From an uncultured Thalassotalea sp. (GTDB taxonomy: Bacteria > Pseudomonadota > Gammaproteobacteria > Enterobacterales > Alteromonadaceae), in the NCBI GenBank assembly GCA_947492575.1, contig CANLNK010000001.1:248001-312000 (forward strand): a DNA stretch of 64,000 nt, written 5' to 3'. Of the stretch, positions 1 through 8,943 are shown piece by piece; the first letter of the stretch is position 1, and every line of letters starts with the position of its first letter. Under the pieces are notes generated by a model. It saw only the letters and a program-made list of their open reading frames with translations. It was not told the origin of the DNA and searched no databases. The position numbers and the translations under genes are program-made.

Positions 1-26
1 GACGGTTGATGAGTGGGAGAGCTTTG

Positions 27-1361
27 ATGACTAATTTTTATTTTAACCATGACCCAGCTAACTTGCCTGACTTTTCTGAAGACTGTCATCCTGTCCAAAT
101 GTTTCATACGCATCAAAATGACATTACTAAGCACAGCTTAGTGTCAAAGCAATTGCTTCAAACAGTACGTGATTTAGGATTGTATGTAGATGCTGATGCA
201 ATAGATCTCATAACAATTGCAACTGCCGTTACCGCCGCTGATACGTTTGAATTGAGGGATAATGCAGAAAATGCATGGGCTAGGAAAATGCATTTGCATG
301 TTCCTGTTACCGATGAGGATATGTGGAATTTTGTAGAGCCTGAACTAAGTTCTTTGCTCAACTTTCTTACAGGCGATCAATGGCAGTTTACGTTTGAAAA
401 AACAACTATGGCAATGCCAGCTCCTAAGAATAGTGAACAAGCGAAAGCCAAGGCAAAATCACTAATTGGACTCAACTCTGTTTGCCTTTTTTCTGGTGGT
501 CTTGATAGCGCAGTTGGTGCAATTGACATTTTAAACGGAGAGTCAGATTTAAAGCCTCTTTTAGTTAGCCACGCTTATCGTGGTGATGGTGCGAAACAGG
601 AAGATATTAAGCATTTATTATCCCCGCCATTCGGCGAATTGTCCTATTCAATGTCTCCTCATATTATCAAGCATTTAGAAGGGAAAACTGACATTAGCAT
701 GAGGGGAAGAAGCTTCAACTTCCTAGCTATGGCGGTACTTGGTATATCAGCCTTAAGAAATGCTAATTGCGATAGCAGTATTGAAACTATTGTCGTCCCT
801 GAGAATGGCTATATTTCTATAAATCCACCCCTTACCAGAAGACGGATTGGTAGCCATAGTACTAGAACTACTCATCCTAATTTTCTAAGCAGGCTTGAAT
901 CTTTGCTTAGAGACACTGGGTTTCATGTCAAATTTGTAAACCCGTATCAATTCAAAACTAAAGGTGAAATGTTAGCGGAATGTGTTGATCAAGACGCAAT
1001 TAGAAAAGCAGTTCCTCTGAGTGTTTCTTGTAGTCATTGGCACAGAGAGCATAAACAGTGTGGGCATTGTGTACCTTGTCTAATACGACGAGCGTCAGTT
1101 TTTCATGCTGGTTTTACACAAGATGCACTATACAAGACAAAGCGGTTGAAAGGGCTTATCAAAGAAAAAGATACGCGTGATGATCTTCAAGCGGTTCAAA
1201 CTGCCATTATCCGGTTGAAACAGACTGACAATTATCGTTCTTGGCTTCGAAAGTCAGGACCAATACCACAAGATAAACATATACGAGAAAAATTAGAATC
1301 AACTATTAAGCGAGGATTGGCAGAGGTTGAATCATTTCTCCAAGCGGATAAATCGTCATGA
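27..1361 (+). CDS. qatC: QatC-like QueC-family protein of a Qat anti-phage system
   Basis: About 444 aa. The C-terminal two thirds is a QueC-like PP-loop nucleotidase, with the ATP-binding motif SGGLDS at residues 156-161 and a four-cysteine zinc site (SCSHWH...QCGHCVPC) at roughly 331-352. The 150-residue N-terminal extension is absent from housekeeping QueC. Qat systems consist of QatA (ATPase), QatB, QatC (QueC-like) and QatD (TatD-like); the latter two protect against phage together with A and B by an unknown mechanism. The ATG at 27 was chosen because GGGAG (15-19) sits 7 nt upstream; a TTG at 6 is open in frame. Its stop overlaps the next start (ATGA). qatA and qatB should lie left of the window. 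Queuosine synthesis is less likely, because no other que gene is adjacent. Confidence 0.85.
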   Translation: MTNFYFNHDPANLPDFSEDCHPVQMFHTHQNDITKHSLVSKQLLQTVRDLGLYVDADAIDLITIATAVTAADTFELRDNAENAWARKMHLHVPVTDEDMWNFVEPELSSLLNFLTGDQWQFTFEKTTMAMPAPKNSEQAKAKAKSLIGLNSVCLFSGGLDSAVGAIDILNGESDLKPLLVSHAYRGDGAKQEDIKHLLSPPFGELSYSMSPHIIKHLEGKTDISMRGRSFNFLAMAVLGISALRNANCDSSIETIVVPENGYISINPPLTRRRIGSHSTRTTHPNFLSRLESLLRDTGFHVKFVNPYQFKTKGEMLAECVDQDAIRKAVPLSVSCSHWHREHKQCGHCVPCLIRRASVFHAGFTQDALYKTKRLKGLIKEKDTRDDLQAVQTAIIRLKQTDNYRSWLRKSGPIPQDKHIREKLESTIKRGLAEVESFLQADKSS

Positions 1362-2089
1362 TGGATCTTCATTGCCACGTTGATTTATATCCAGATCATC
1401 AAGAGGTATTGAACGACATAAAAAGCAGTAATTATTACGTGCTATCAGTAACTACGGTGCCTTCAGCATTTGAAGGCACTGTCCAGTTAACAAGTGGTAT
1501 AGAACACTGTAAAACGGCTTTGGGGCTGCACCCTCAACTTGCTCATCTAAGAAAAAATGAATTAGCATTATTCGATAAGCTAGTTAATAGAACTAGATAT
1601 ATTGGAGAAATTGGGCTGGATGGCTCAAAAGGTTACGCTGATTACTTTGATGACCAATTAGAGGTTTTCACACATATTTTAAAAAAATGTGAAGGCTTTG
1701 ATGACAAAATACTAACTATCCATAGTCTTAACGCGACTGATGAAGTACTTGACCAACTTAGGTTACATCCCAATGCTGGTACTTCTATTCTTCATTGGTT
1801 TTTAGGTACTAAGAAGCAAGTGTTAGAAGCCGTCGAGCTAGGCTGTTTTTTTTCTATTGGGCCAGCCATGCTAACTTCAGCCAGAGCTAAAAAAGTAATA
1901 TCGTGGATACCTCAAGATAGGATTTTACTTGAAACTGATGGTCCATTTGCCAAGGTAAAAGGGAAAATATTGTTTCCTTCCGATAGTGATGCTGTCATTG
2001 GTTATTTAGCTGATATTTGGGCAACTCAAAATACTGTAATAATTGACCAGCTCTCATTAAATTTTAGATGTTTAGTTGCTGTAAATTAA
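1358..2089 (+). CDS. qatD: QatD-like TatD-family metal-dependent hydrolase
   Basis: 243 aa, TatD-type TIM-barrel nuclease fold. The metal ligands expected of the family are visible in order: His-x-His near the N-terminus (DLHCHVDL, residues 3-10), Glu in GEIGLDG, His in TIHSLN, His in ILHWF and Asp in LETDGPF. TatD proteins are metal-dependent DNases; in Qat systems this gene is the fourth component. It overlaps qatC by 4 nt (ATGA), so the two are translationally coupled. A second in-frame ATG at 1361 could be the actual start. The protein ends shortly after the last metal ligand and looks full length. The assignment to Qat rather than to housekeeping tatD rests on the coupling to qatC. Confidence 0.85.
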   Translation: MMDLHCHVDLYPDHQEVLNDIKSSNYYVLSVTTVPSAFEGTVQLTSGIEHCKTALGLHPQLAHLRKNELALFDKLVNRTRYIGEIGLDGSKGYADYFDDQLEVFTHILKKCEGFDDKILTIHSLNATDEVLDQLRLHPNAGTSILHWFLGTKKQVLEAVELGCFFSIGPAMLTSARAKKVISWIPQDRILLETDGPFAKVKGKILFPSDSDAVIGYLADIWATQNTVIIDQLSLNFRCLVAVN

Positions 2090-2110
2090 GTAAAACAGGG
2101 CAACTTAATC

Positions 2111-2143
2111 AAAAAGGCTTCTCTAAAACATTACGAGAAGCCT
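2111..2143 (-). terminator. Rho-independent terminator of the czc operon
   Basis: Perfect 9-bp stem (AGGCTTCTC 2115-2123 with GAGAAGCCT 2135-2143) around an 11-nt loop. Read leftward it is followed by a T run (the A run 2111-2115 on the + strand), so it ends transcription coming from czcA. The + side has no T run, but the hairpin also separates qatD from the convergent operon. Confidence 0.85.
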
Positions 2144-2154
2144 CCAAATTAAAG

Positions 2155-5100
2155 TTAAGATTTGTATTTGCTATAAACAATTCTATATAGAACAGGCAAA
2201 ACGACTAAAGTAAGTAAAGTCGAGGAAATAATTCCTCCAATTACCACCGTCGCTAATGGCCTCTGAACTTCAGCTCCAGTTCCGACGTTTAATGCCATAG
2301 GAATGAAACCTAAACTAGCAACCAAAGCGGTCATTAATACAGGGCGAAGCCTGATAGTTGCACCTTCGATAATTGAGTTTATTAGCTCTCCTGTTTCAAG
2401 TAATCGCTGTTTAATGAATGACAACATCACCAGTCCATTCAATACAGCTATCCCTGAAAGAGCGATAAATCCAACAGCAGCAGAAATTGAAAGAGGCATG
2501 TCTCTTAACCACAAAGCCAGTACGCCGCCTGTAAGTGCTAAAGGCACACCACTAAATATGATCAGGGCATCTTTTATTGAACTAAATGCTATGACAAGCA
2601 GTGTCAAAATTACAAACAATGTGGCAGGTACTACGATGGATAATCTTTGTGTTGCACTCTCAAGTTGCTCAAATGTTCCGCCGTACTCAAGCCAATAACC
2701 AGCAGGCAATTCAACGTTTTGTTGAATTTTTTGCTGTGCCTCTTGCACGAATGAGCCTAGATCTCGGTTTCTAACATTTGCGGTAACTACAATTCGTCGC
2801 TTACCATTTTCTCGGCTTATTTGACTTGGAACCGTTGTATAATTTAGCTCTGCAACCTCGCTTACAGGTACAAACTCACCACTACCTGTTGCGATTGGCA
2901 AATTACCTAGCTGATCAAGGTTGGCTCTCAACAGCTCTGGATATCTAACTACAATTTCAAATCGACGATCACCTTCGAATATTAACCCTGCGCCTTCACC
3001 TGACACGACTGTTTTTAACCAAGATTGTAAGTCGCTTGCATTTAACCCGTATAGCGCTAGTGCTTCAGGCTTGGGGTTAACGGTAAATATAGGCACGTCA
3101 TCAACTTGTTCAAGCCGCGCATCAGCAACACCTGAAATGGTATTGAGTGTAGCCAAAATTTCTTGTGCAGAGCTGACAAGTTGGGATAGATCATCACCGT
3201 AGAGCTTAATCCCCAAATCAGCTCTTACTCCGCTAATTAATTCGTTAAATCGCATCTGAATTGGTTGAGTAAACTCATAATTATTGCCGGGAATGGAACT
3301 GAGATCTTTTTCCAGTCTTTCAACAAAATCCGCTTTTGTTAAATTGGGGTTGGGCCATTGCTCTCTAGGCTTTAATATCAGAAAAGTATCAGTCACATTT
3401 GGCGGCATAGCGTCTGTCGCCACTTCTGCTGTGCCCGTTTTTGAAAACACCGTAACAACTTCATCATATTTCATAATTTGTTGTTCAAGTATCTTCTGCA
3501 TTTCTACAGCTTGGTCAATACCCGTGCCCGGAATACGCATCGCGTGCAGTGCAATGTCACCTTCATTAAGTTGAGGAACAAATTCAGATCCTAATTTACT
3601 ACCAAGTAATATGCTAAATGTCACAAGTAAAGCAGCGCCGCAAACAACTAGCCAACGTAGTTTTAAAGCCCACTTCAAAACCGGACGATACACTGACTTA
3701 GCACCGACAATTATCGGACTTTCTTTTTCGCTGATTTTGCCTTTCAAGAATAAAGCAACCGCAGCGGGGACGAGTGTGAAGGTAAATACCATTGCAGACA
3801 ATAGAGCGATGATCACCGTTGCGGCCATCGGATGAAACATTTTGCCCTCTACACCCGTCAAGGTAAACAAAGGCACATAGACAATCGTTATGATCAATAC
3901 GCCAAAAACACTAGGTCGTATTACCTCATTGGTAGCAGAATAAACAATGTCTAGCCGTTCTTTCAGAGAAATGACTGAACCATTTCGTTTTTGGCTTTCT
4001 GCTAACCGCCTAATGCAGTTCTCAACGATTATTACCGCACCATCGACAATCAATCCAAAATCCAAGGCTCCCAAACTCATTAAATTCGCCGAGACTTTGC
4101 TTTGAACCATGCCTGTGATTGTTGCCAACATTGCCAAAGGAATGACTGCGGCGGTAATTAAAGCGGCGCGTATGTTACCCAGTAATAGGAACAGTACAAA
4201 GATAACCAGTAGTGCGCCTTCAATGAGATTTTTCTGTACAGTGCTAATTGCTTTATCAACCAGCGTTGTCCTGTCATATAAGGGAACTATGGACACTCCT
4301 TGAGGTAAACTATTTTGGATTTCACTAAGCTTGTCACCAACAGCCAATGCCACTGAGCGTGAATTTTCTCCTACCAGCATCATTGCTGTTCCAATCACAC
4401 TTTCCTTGCCTTTCAGTGATGCGGCACCAGTCCTAAGCTCTTTTCCGATCGCAACCTCGGAGACATCTTTAACTTTTACAAGTGTACCGTCGTCGCTTTT
4501 AATAATGACGTTTTGGATGTCTTGAATAGATTGCAACTGAGCTTGTGAACGAACAAGAATTTGCTGTCCGCTTCTTTCGATAAATCCAGCCCCTTGATTT
4601 GCATTATTTCGCATTATTGCATTTGATAGCGCTTCACTGGTAACACCGAAGTGCAACATCTTTAACGGATCAGGATTGATATGGTATTGCTTTTTATAGC
4701 CACCAATTGCATTGATTTCCGTAATCCCTTTAACCAATGCAAGTTGTGGTTTCACTACCCAGTCATGGATCTCCCTTAACGCCATCGCATCATAGGGTAG
4801 GCCACTATTCTGCTTTGCACTTTCGTCGGCAGTTAAACTGTACATGTATATTTCGCCGAGGCCCGTAGCAATTGGCCCCATTTCTGGTTCAATGCCAAAC
4901 GGTAGTTGCTCCTTAATTGCGCTAAGTCGCTCATTGATTAGGTTTCTGGCAAAATACAAATCTGTGCCTTCTTCAAATACAACAGTCACTTGCGACAGGC
5001 CATATCGAGAAAGTGAACGGGTATAATCCAGCTTAGGTAAACCCGCCAAGCCCGTTTCGACGATAAACGTGATCCGCTGCTCTGTTTCCAACGGTGAATA

Positions 5101-5265
5101 ACCTTGAGCTTGCGTGTTTATTTGTACCTGTACATTGGTTATATCTGGCACAGCATCAATAGGTAGCTTCTGATAGTTCCACATTCCTAAAGCGATGATA
5201 AACAACGCCATTAGCAACATAGTGCCACGTCTACGGATAGATAATTCTAGTATCCAAGCGATCAT
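2155..5265 (-). CDS. czcA: CzcA-type heavy-metal efflux RND permease
   Basis: 1036 aa inner-membrane proton/metal antiporter of the HME subfamily of RND permeases, with an N-terminal membrane segment, two large periplasmic loops and two six-helix membrane halves. The TM4 proton-relay motif DFGLIVDGAVIIVEN falls at 402-416, so Asp402, Asp408 and Glu415 have the same numbers as the essential residues of Cupriavidus CzcA. This points to divalent Zn/Co/Cd rather than the monovalent Cu/Ag transport of CusA. It is the last gene of the leftward efflux operon, 54 nt after the adaptor gene, and a terminator follows. Metal specificity is inferred from the motif and from cadR/CDF neighbours; it has not been measured. 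Confidence 0.93.
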   Translation of the reverse strand: MIAWILELSIRRRGTMLLMALFIIALGMWNYQKLPIDAVPDITNVQVQINTQAQGYSPLETEQRITFIVETGLAGLPKLDYTRSLSRYGLSQVTVVFEEGTDLYFARNLINERLSAIKEQLPFGIEPEMGPIATGLGEIYMYSLTADESAKQNSGLPYDAMALREIHDWVVKPQLALVKGITEINAIGGYKKQYHINPDPLKMLHFGVTSEALSNAIMRNNANQGAGFIERSGQQILVRSQAQLQSIQDIQNVIIKSDDGTLVKVKDVSEVAIGKELRTGAASLKGKESVIGTAMMLVGENSRSVALAVGDKLSEIQNSLPQGVSIVPLYDRTTLVDKAISTVQKNLIEGALLVIFVLFLLLGNIRAALITAAVIPLAMLATITGMVQSKVSANLMSLGALDFGLIVDGAVIIVENCIRRLAESQKRNGSVISLKERLDIVYSATNEVIRPSVFGVLIITIVYVPLFTLTGVEGKMFHPMAATVIIALLSAMVFTFTLVPAAVALFLKGKISEKESPIIVGAKSVYRPVLKWALKLRWLVVCGAALLVTFSILLGSKLGSEFVPQLNEGDIALHAMRIPGTGIDQAVEMQKILEQQIMKYDEVVTVFSKTGTAEVATDAMPPNVTDTFLILKPREQWPNPNLTKADFVERLEKDLSSIPGNNYEFTQPIQMRFNELISGVRADLGIKLYGDDLSQLVSSAQEILATLNTISGVADARLEQVDDVPIFTVNPKPEALALYGLNASDLQSWLKTVVSGEGAGLIFEGDRRFEIVVRYPELLRANLDQLGNLPIATGSGEFVPVSEVAELNYTTVPSQISRENGKRRIVVTANVRNRDLGSFVQEAQQKIQQNVELPAGYWLEYGGTFEQLESATQRLSIVVPATLFVILTLLVIAFSSIKDALIIFSGVPLALTGGVLALWLRDMPLSISAAVGFIALSGIAVLNGLVMLSFIKQRLLETGELINSIIEGATIRLRPVLMTALVASLGFIPMALNVGTGAEVQRPLATVVIGGIISSTLLTLVVLPVLYRIVYSKYKS

Positions 5266-5319
5266 ATTTTCACCTCGATAATACTGAAGCCAATATGAAG
5301 TGGATAAAAAGGTCGGAGT

Positions 5320-6234
5320 TTAGTGTTCATGCCCAGCCTCCGATTTTTTTAGATCAGCAACTAGCAGATAACTGTTCTTTACAACCACACTTTCGCCGAC
5401 GTTCAAACCGTCGATGATAGCAATATTGATAGCGTCTGAAGCGCCAGTTTTTACGGCGCTAGGGTGGTATTCATTGCCTTCTTTAATAAAAACAACATCA
5501 TTACCTTCAAACTCTTGAATGGCTTCTTTTGGCACAACAACTGGAGCAGAGTGTTGACTGGTCGTAACCGCACCTTTAATTACAGTGCCAAGCGGCCAGT
5601 TATTCGTTTTGTTACCTAACTTTACAAATGCCAACGAATAAGGCTTGTTGTTTAGTGATGGTGTTAAATAGCTAATTTGCGCACTTTGATTAAATTCAGT
5701 GCTTTGGATTAGCACCTGCTGGTTAGTGTTAATTTTACTAAGCTGAGTAGGAAATACAGATAGCTGTGCCCAAATCACGTCAAAGTTGGCTATTGTCAGC
5801 AAGTTTTCACCATTTGTAAGTTCGCCAATATTTGCCTGCCTAGCGACTATACGTCCAGACATTGGTGCTTTTATCGAATATTGATTTAAGCTTTCATTGG
5901 ATTCAATGACGACCAACGTTTCACCTTTTTTAACCTCTTCTCCGAGATTAACTTTTACTTCCTTAATAACACCATCGAATCTCGCGTTAACATGTGCAAG
6001 TGATGCTGGATCGGCAACGATTTTTCCATATACAACTTCTTCGTTACGAATAACACCGCTAGTTGCTGCTACTGTTTCAATGCCATTTTGTTTAGCCATT
6101 TCAGCAGACATGGACACAAATTCATCTTCGTGTTCTTCACTGGCTGAAGTCGTGATGGAGGTGAAACCAATTACAGCAACAAGCACTAATTTGAAAAGGC
6201 TGATTGGTGAATTTAATATTTTTTTCTTTTTCAT
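5320..6234 (-). CDS. czcB: CzcB-like periplasmic adaptor (membrane fusion protein)
   Basis: 304 aa, with an N-terminal signal or anchor (residues about 10-32), then a barrel-sandwich/lipoyl hybrid domain (VNARFDGVIKEV, GEEVKKGETLVVIES, KAPMSGRIVARQANIGE) and beta-barrel regions. It links CzcA to CzcC. It is clearly shorter than CzcB of Cupriavidus; there is no room for a long alpha-hairpin, because the lipoyl halves are almost contiguous (about 105-135). Acidic/His stretches after the signal (EEHEDE) and at the C-terminus (AGHEH) could bind metal. The gene lies 2 nt after czcC. Confidence 0.88.
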   Translation of the reverse strand: MKKKKILNSPISLFKLVLVAVIGFTSITTSASEEHEDEFVSMSAEMAKQNGIETVAATSGVIRNEEVVYGKIVADPASLAHVNARFDGVIKEVKVNLGEEVKKGETLVVIESNESLNQYSIKAPMSGRIVARQANIGELTNGENLLTIANFDVIWAQLSVFPTQLSKINTNQQVLIQSTEFNQSAQISYLTPSLNNKPYSLAFVKLGNKTNNWPLGTVIKGAVTTSQHSAPVVVPKEAIQEFEGNDVVFIKEGNEYHPSAVKTGASDAINIAIIDGLNVGESVVVKNSYLLVADLKKSEAGHEH

Positions 6235-6236
6235 GA

Positions 6237-7565
6237 TTAATTCTCAATAAAGCTTGAAAGTTGGCTTTCTGTATTGCCGAAAGAAATTAATGGAATGCCA
6301 GATAAGGACTCGATGGCGGCGCTTTGTTTGTGAACCTCACTTGCGGCAAAAATAAGCGCATATTGCATCTCAATAAGCTCTTTTTGAACTGAAACTAGCT
6401 CTAAATAACTAAAGCGCCCGTCCGAATAGGCTTTTTGCACTAATGACAAAGCACTTTCTTGTGGTGGAATAATACTGGTTTGTAAGGTTTCAACCGTAAG
6501 GCGAGCCTCTTCCTGAGCTGCATAAAATGTCGCTAATTGGCTGTAAATTCCTCGCTCACTGGCTTTCCTTTGCTGCTCAACTTCATCAAGTTTTGCTTTT
6601 TGAGAATGATAATTGCCTCTGTTTCTATCACTCGTAAATAGAGGGACGCTAATTCCTGCAACTAACGCAGTATCATTGCTACGTTCAAGTCTTTTTACAC
6701 CTGCGCTCCACGTTATATTAGCGCGACTTTGTGTGTTGATTGATTGTAATTGAGCTTGCTGAATTCTCGATTGCTCTGCATAAGCTAATATATGAGGGCT
6801 TTGAGAAAGTTGAGCCATGATGTAATCGAGCGATATAGTTTTGGGAAATGCAAATAAATCGCCTGATACACGAGAGAATTGTGGTGATTGCTCTCCCCAC
6901 AGAATAGCTAACTTACGAATACTGACTTCTAATTGCTTGGCAATGGTTAGTGTCTTTAATCTAGCTGTTGCTAAAGCTGCATCAGCTCGTTTTTGTTCTG
7001 ATGACGGTGCTGAACCAACACGAACTTTTTTGGAGACAGTTTGATAGGTTTCTCGTGCTAGCTTTTCTGCATTTTCATTGACAAGCATGACTTGTTGTAA
7101 GGTCAAAACATCGATATAGCGAGCTGCTACTTCACCCAAAATATCGAGTGTTTGTATTCTTTTTTCAACAGCTATAGCTTGCTGTTGGGCATTAACATAA
7201 AACTTTCTGCTATTTACCTTATCTCCCAATTCCACCACGGAAGATATTGATAAGGTTAATTCAGCCTCTTTGATTCCAGATACATCACCTGTACCTGCAA
7301 AGTTTTCCAATTCAACACTGATGTTATATTCAGGTTTTAATCCTGCGGTAGCTAACTCGCCGTCTAAGCGCTTTTGTTTGTATTCAAAAGCTGTTAGCTG
7401 TGGGTTGTTTGCAAGTGTTCGTTGTATCGCCTCTGATAATGAAACTGAATCAACGGATAAGTCATTTGCAACTGCGTTATTGGTTGTCACTAAAAATGAC
7501 AACATAAGCAACCGTTTTACTTTCTTCCAAGCAAGTACGGGAGCCTTAAAATAAGACATATTCAT
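6237..7565 (-). CDS. czcC: CzcC-like outer-membrane efflux channel protein
   Basis: 442 aa TolC-family outer membrane factor with a signal peptide (about residues 14-34, ending near NNAVAND) followed by two repeated long-helix/strand halves typical of the family. It provides the exit duct for the CzcCBA tripartite pump. It is first of the three pump genes and is separated from czcB by only 2 nt. The spacing and the gene order C-B-A match metal RND operons. A second ATG two codons downstream is possible as the start. Confidence 0.88.
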   Translation of the reverse strand: MNMSYFKAPVLAWKKVKRLLMLSFLVTTNNAVANDLSVDSVSLSEAIQRTLANNPQLTAFEYKQKRLDGELATAGLKPEYNISVELENFAGTGDVSGIKEAELTLSISSVVELGDKVNSRKFYVNAQQQAIAVEKRIQTLDILGEVAARYIDVLTLQQVMLVNENAEKLARETYQTVSKKVRVGSAPSSEQKRADAALATARLKTLTIAKQLEVSIRKLAILWGEQSPQFSRVSGDLFAFPKTISLDYIMAQLSQSPHILAYAEQSRIQQAQLQSINTQSRANITWSAGVKRLERSNDTALVAGISVPLFTSDRNRGNYHSQKAKLDEVEQQRKASERGIYSQLATFYAAQEEARLTVETLQTSIIPPQESALSLVQKAYSDGRFSYLELVSVQKELIEMQYALIFAASEVHKQSAAIESLSGIPLISFGNTESQLSSFIEN

Positions 7566-7635
7566 ATTTTGTCCTGTTTATTTTTTTGAAACGAGCGTTG
7601 GCTTCACCGCCTAACGCGCTAATTAAATAAAAGGA

Positions 7636-7998
7636 CTAACTTTTGGGAGGTCGAAGTAATCTGGAAGGGGGAGCTTCAATGACTACTTTTAAATAATCAA
7701 ATACCTGACTTGATTTGAAATCAATGTTTCTACTAATGTAAATATGCGTAGCAAACTGTACATGCGAGCCATTGCAGTGTCCGCAATGATGGCAATCAGC
7801 GGGGTTGTGTTGGTCACTATCTGCTGATGATTGTATTAATTGTTCAGAAGAAATATGGTCATCTAAAGCATGAACATGCTCGGTTTTTATATGCTCGGAA
7901 TCAACAATATGAACATCAGCAACTTTTGCCACAGCAGAAAATGACTGAAGTAATATCAGCACTATCATGATGTATGCAGGAAATTGTTTAATATTCAT
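7636..7998 (-). CDS. Small His/Cys-rich secreted protein, CzcI-like
   Basis: 120 aa. Hydrophobic signal peptide at residues 8-24 (YIMIVLILLQSFSAVA), then a His/Asp-rich stretch (HIVDSEHIKTEHVHALDDH) and a CHHCGHC cluster around residue 90 that would suit Zn or Cd binding. Small periplasmic proteins of this type (CzcI, CopL-like) often precede czcCBA and are thought to modulate or sense metal in the periplasm. The gene lies between a CDF exporter and czcC in the same orientation, 70 nt before czcC. The family is inferred from composition and place only. Confidence 0.6.
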   Translation of the reverse strand: MNIKQFPAYIMIVLILLQSFSAVAKVADVHIVDSEHIKTEHVHALDDHISSEQLIQSSADSDQHNPADCHHCGHCNGSHVQFATHIYISRNIDFKSSQVFDYLKVVIEAPPSRLLRPPKS

Positions 7999-8043
7999 TT
8001 CGTTTCAACTATCTCTTAGTTATGTCAATGTTAACACTATCGT

Positions 8044-8943
8044 TTAGCTTGCGTCACGACATTGCTCGTCTATGAACTCTATTTCAATTGTTGTATGAGC
8101 AAAATCAAACTCTTTAAGCTCATGCTGTAATTCTAGTTTGTACGATTTCAGTTCTTCGTTAGATATTTCAGTGTTTAAAACAATATGGGCGGTTAAAACG
8201 TTGTGTTCACCATCAAGTGACCAGATGTGTAAGTGATGTACTTCACCCACAATGGCTTTAGAAACTATTTTCGATTTAATATTTTCAATAAGCTCAATAT
8301 CTGGTGTCGCTTGTAAGAAGAGCATAAGTGTCGATTTCAGTGTTCTTACAACATTAAATAAAATAAAAAGAGTAAACCCAATTGATAAAATAGGGTCGAG
8401 TATGGGCCATTCAACAAACATCAATACGATTGATACAATAAATATAGCTATCCAACCTAAAACGTCTTCAAGCAAGTGCCAGTTTAAAACTCGTTCATTT
8501 AAGGTCTTTCCATGACTTAGCTTATAGGCAGCGTAACCATTTACCACCATGCCAAAAATAGCTAATAAAAGCATTCCTTCGACTTGAGGCATTTCGGGGT
8601 TAGCTAATCTTGGTATAGCCTCGATTAGTATAAAAACGGAACCAACAGTTAATACTAAACCGTTAATCAATGCGCCAAGCAATGAAAAGCGCTTGTAACC
8701 GTATGAAAACTGGCTAGAGGCAGGCTTGTTACTGAGCTTATTCAATCCCCATGCTGTGCCTATGGAAATGCTATCTCCTAAATCATGGATAGCATCTGCC
8801 ATGATTGCCGTACTATTGGTTAACCAACCTCCGATAAATTCGATGATGGTAAACGTGAGGTTTAGAAAAAAAGCCCAGCCAATGCGTCTCGAAGCGTCCT
8901 CATCATGGTGAGAGTGATCATGACCGTGAGAGTGGCTATGCAT
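8044..8943 (-). CDS. czcD: CzcD/ZitB-type cation diffusion facilitator
   Basis: 299 aa, with an N-terminal His loop (HSHSHGHDHSHH), six membrane helices and a cytoplasmic C-terminal domain. Transport-site residues are visible in TM2 (DAIHDLGD, His-x-x-x-Asp pattern) and TM5 (HLLEDVLGW), the arrangement of Zn/Cd/Co-exporting CDF proteins. It exports metal from cytoplasm to periplasm, from where CzcCBA can expel it. Its start overlaps the end of the transglutaminase-like gene by 8 nt, so it belongs to the same operon. Confidence 0.9.
   Translation of the reverse strand: MHSHSHGHDHSHHDEDASRRIGWAFFLNLTFTIIEFIGGWLTNSTAIMADAIHDLGDSISIGTAWGLNKLSNKPASSQFSYGYKRFSLLGALINGLVLTVGSVFILIEAIPRLANPEMPQVEGMLLLAIFGMVVNGYAAYKLSHGKTLNERVLNWHLLEDVLGWIAIFIVSIVLMFVEWPILDPILSIGFTLFILFNVVRTLKSTLMLFLQATPDIELIENIKSKIVSKAIVGEVHHLHIWSLDGEHNVLTAHIVLNTEISNEELKSYKLELQHELKEFDFAHTTIEIEFIDEQCRDAS

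Noticed and set aside
27-1361. Housekeeping queC for queuosine synthesis
   Set aside because: The long N-terminal extension and coupling to a TatD gene match QatC, and no queD/E/F genes are adjacent.
2303-5026. Several + strand ORFs of 60-131 aa opposite czcA
   Set aside because: They are antisense shadows of the well-supported czcA frame.
2155-7565. Copper/silver CusCBA pump
   Set aside because: The TM4 motif with Asp402, Asp408 and Glu415 is of CzcA type, and neighbours are CadR and CDF exporters.
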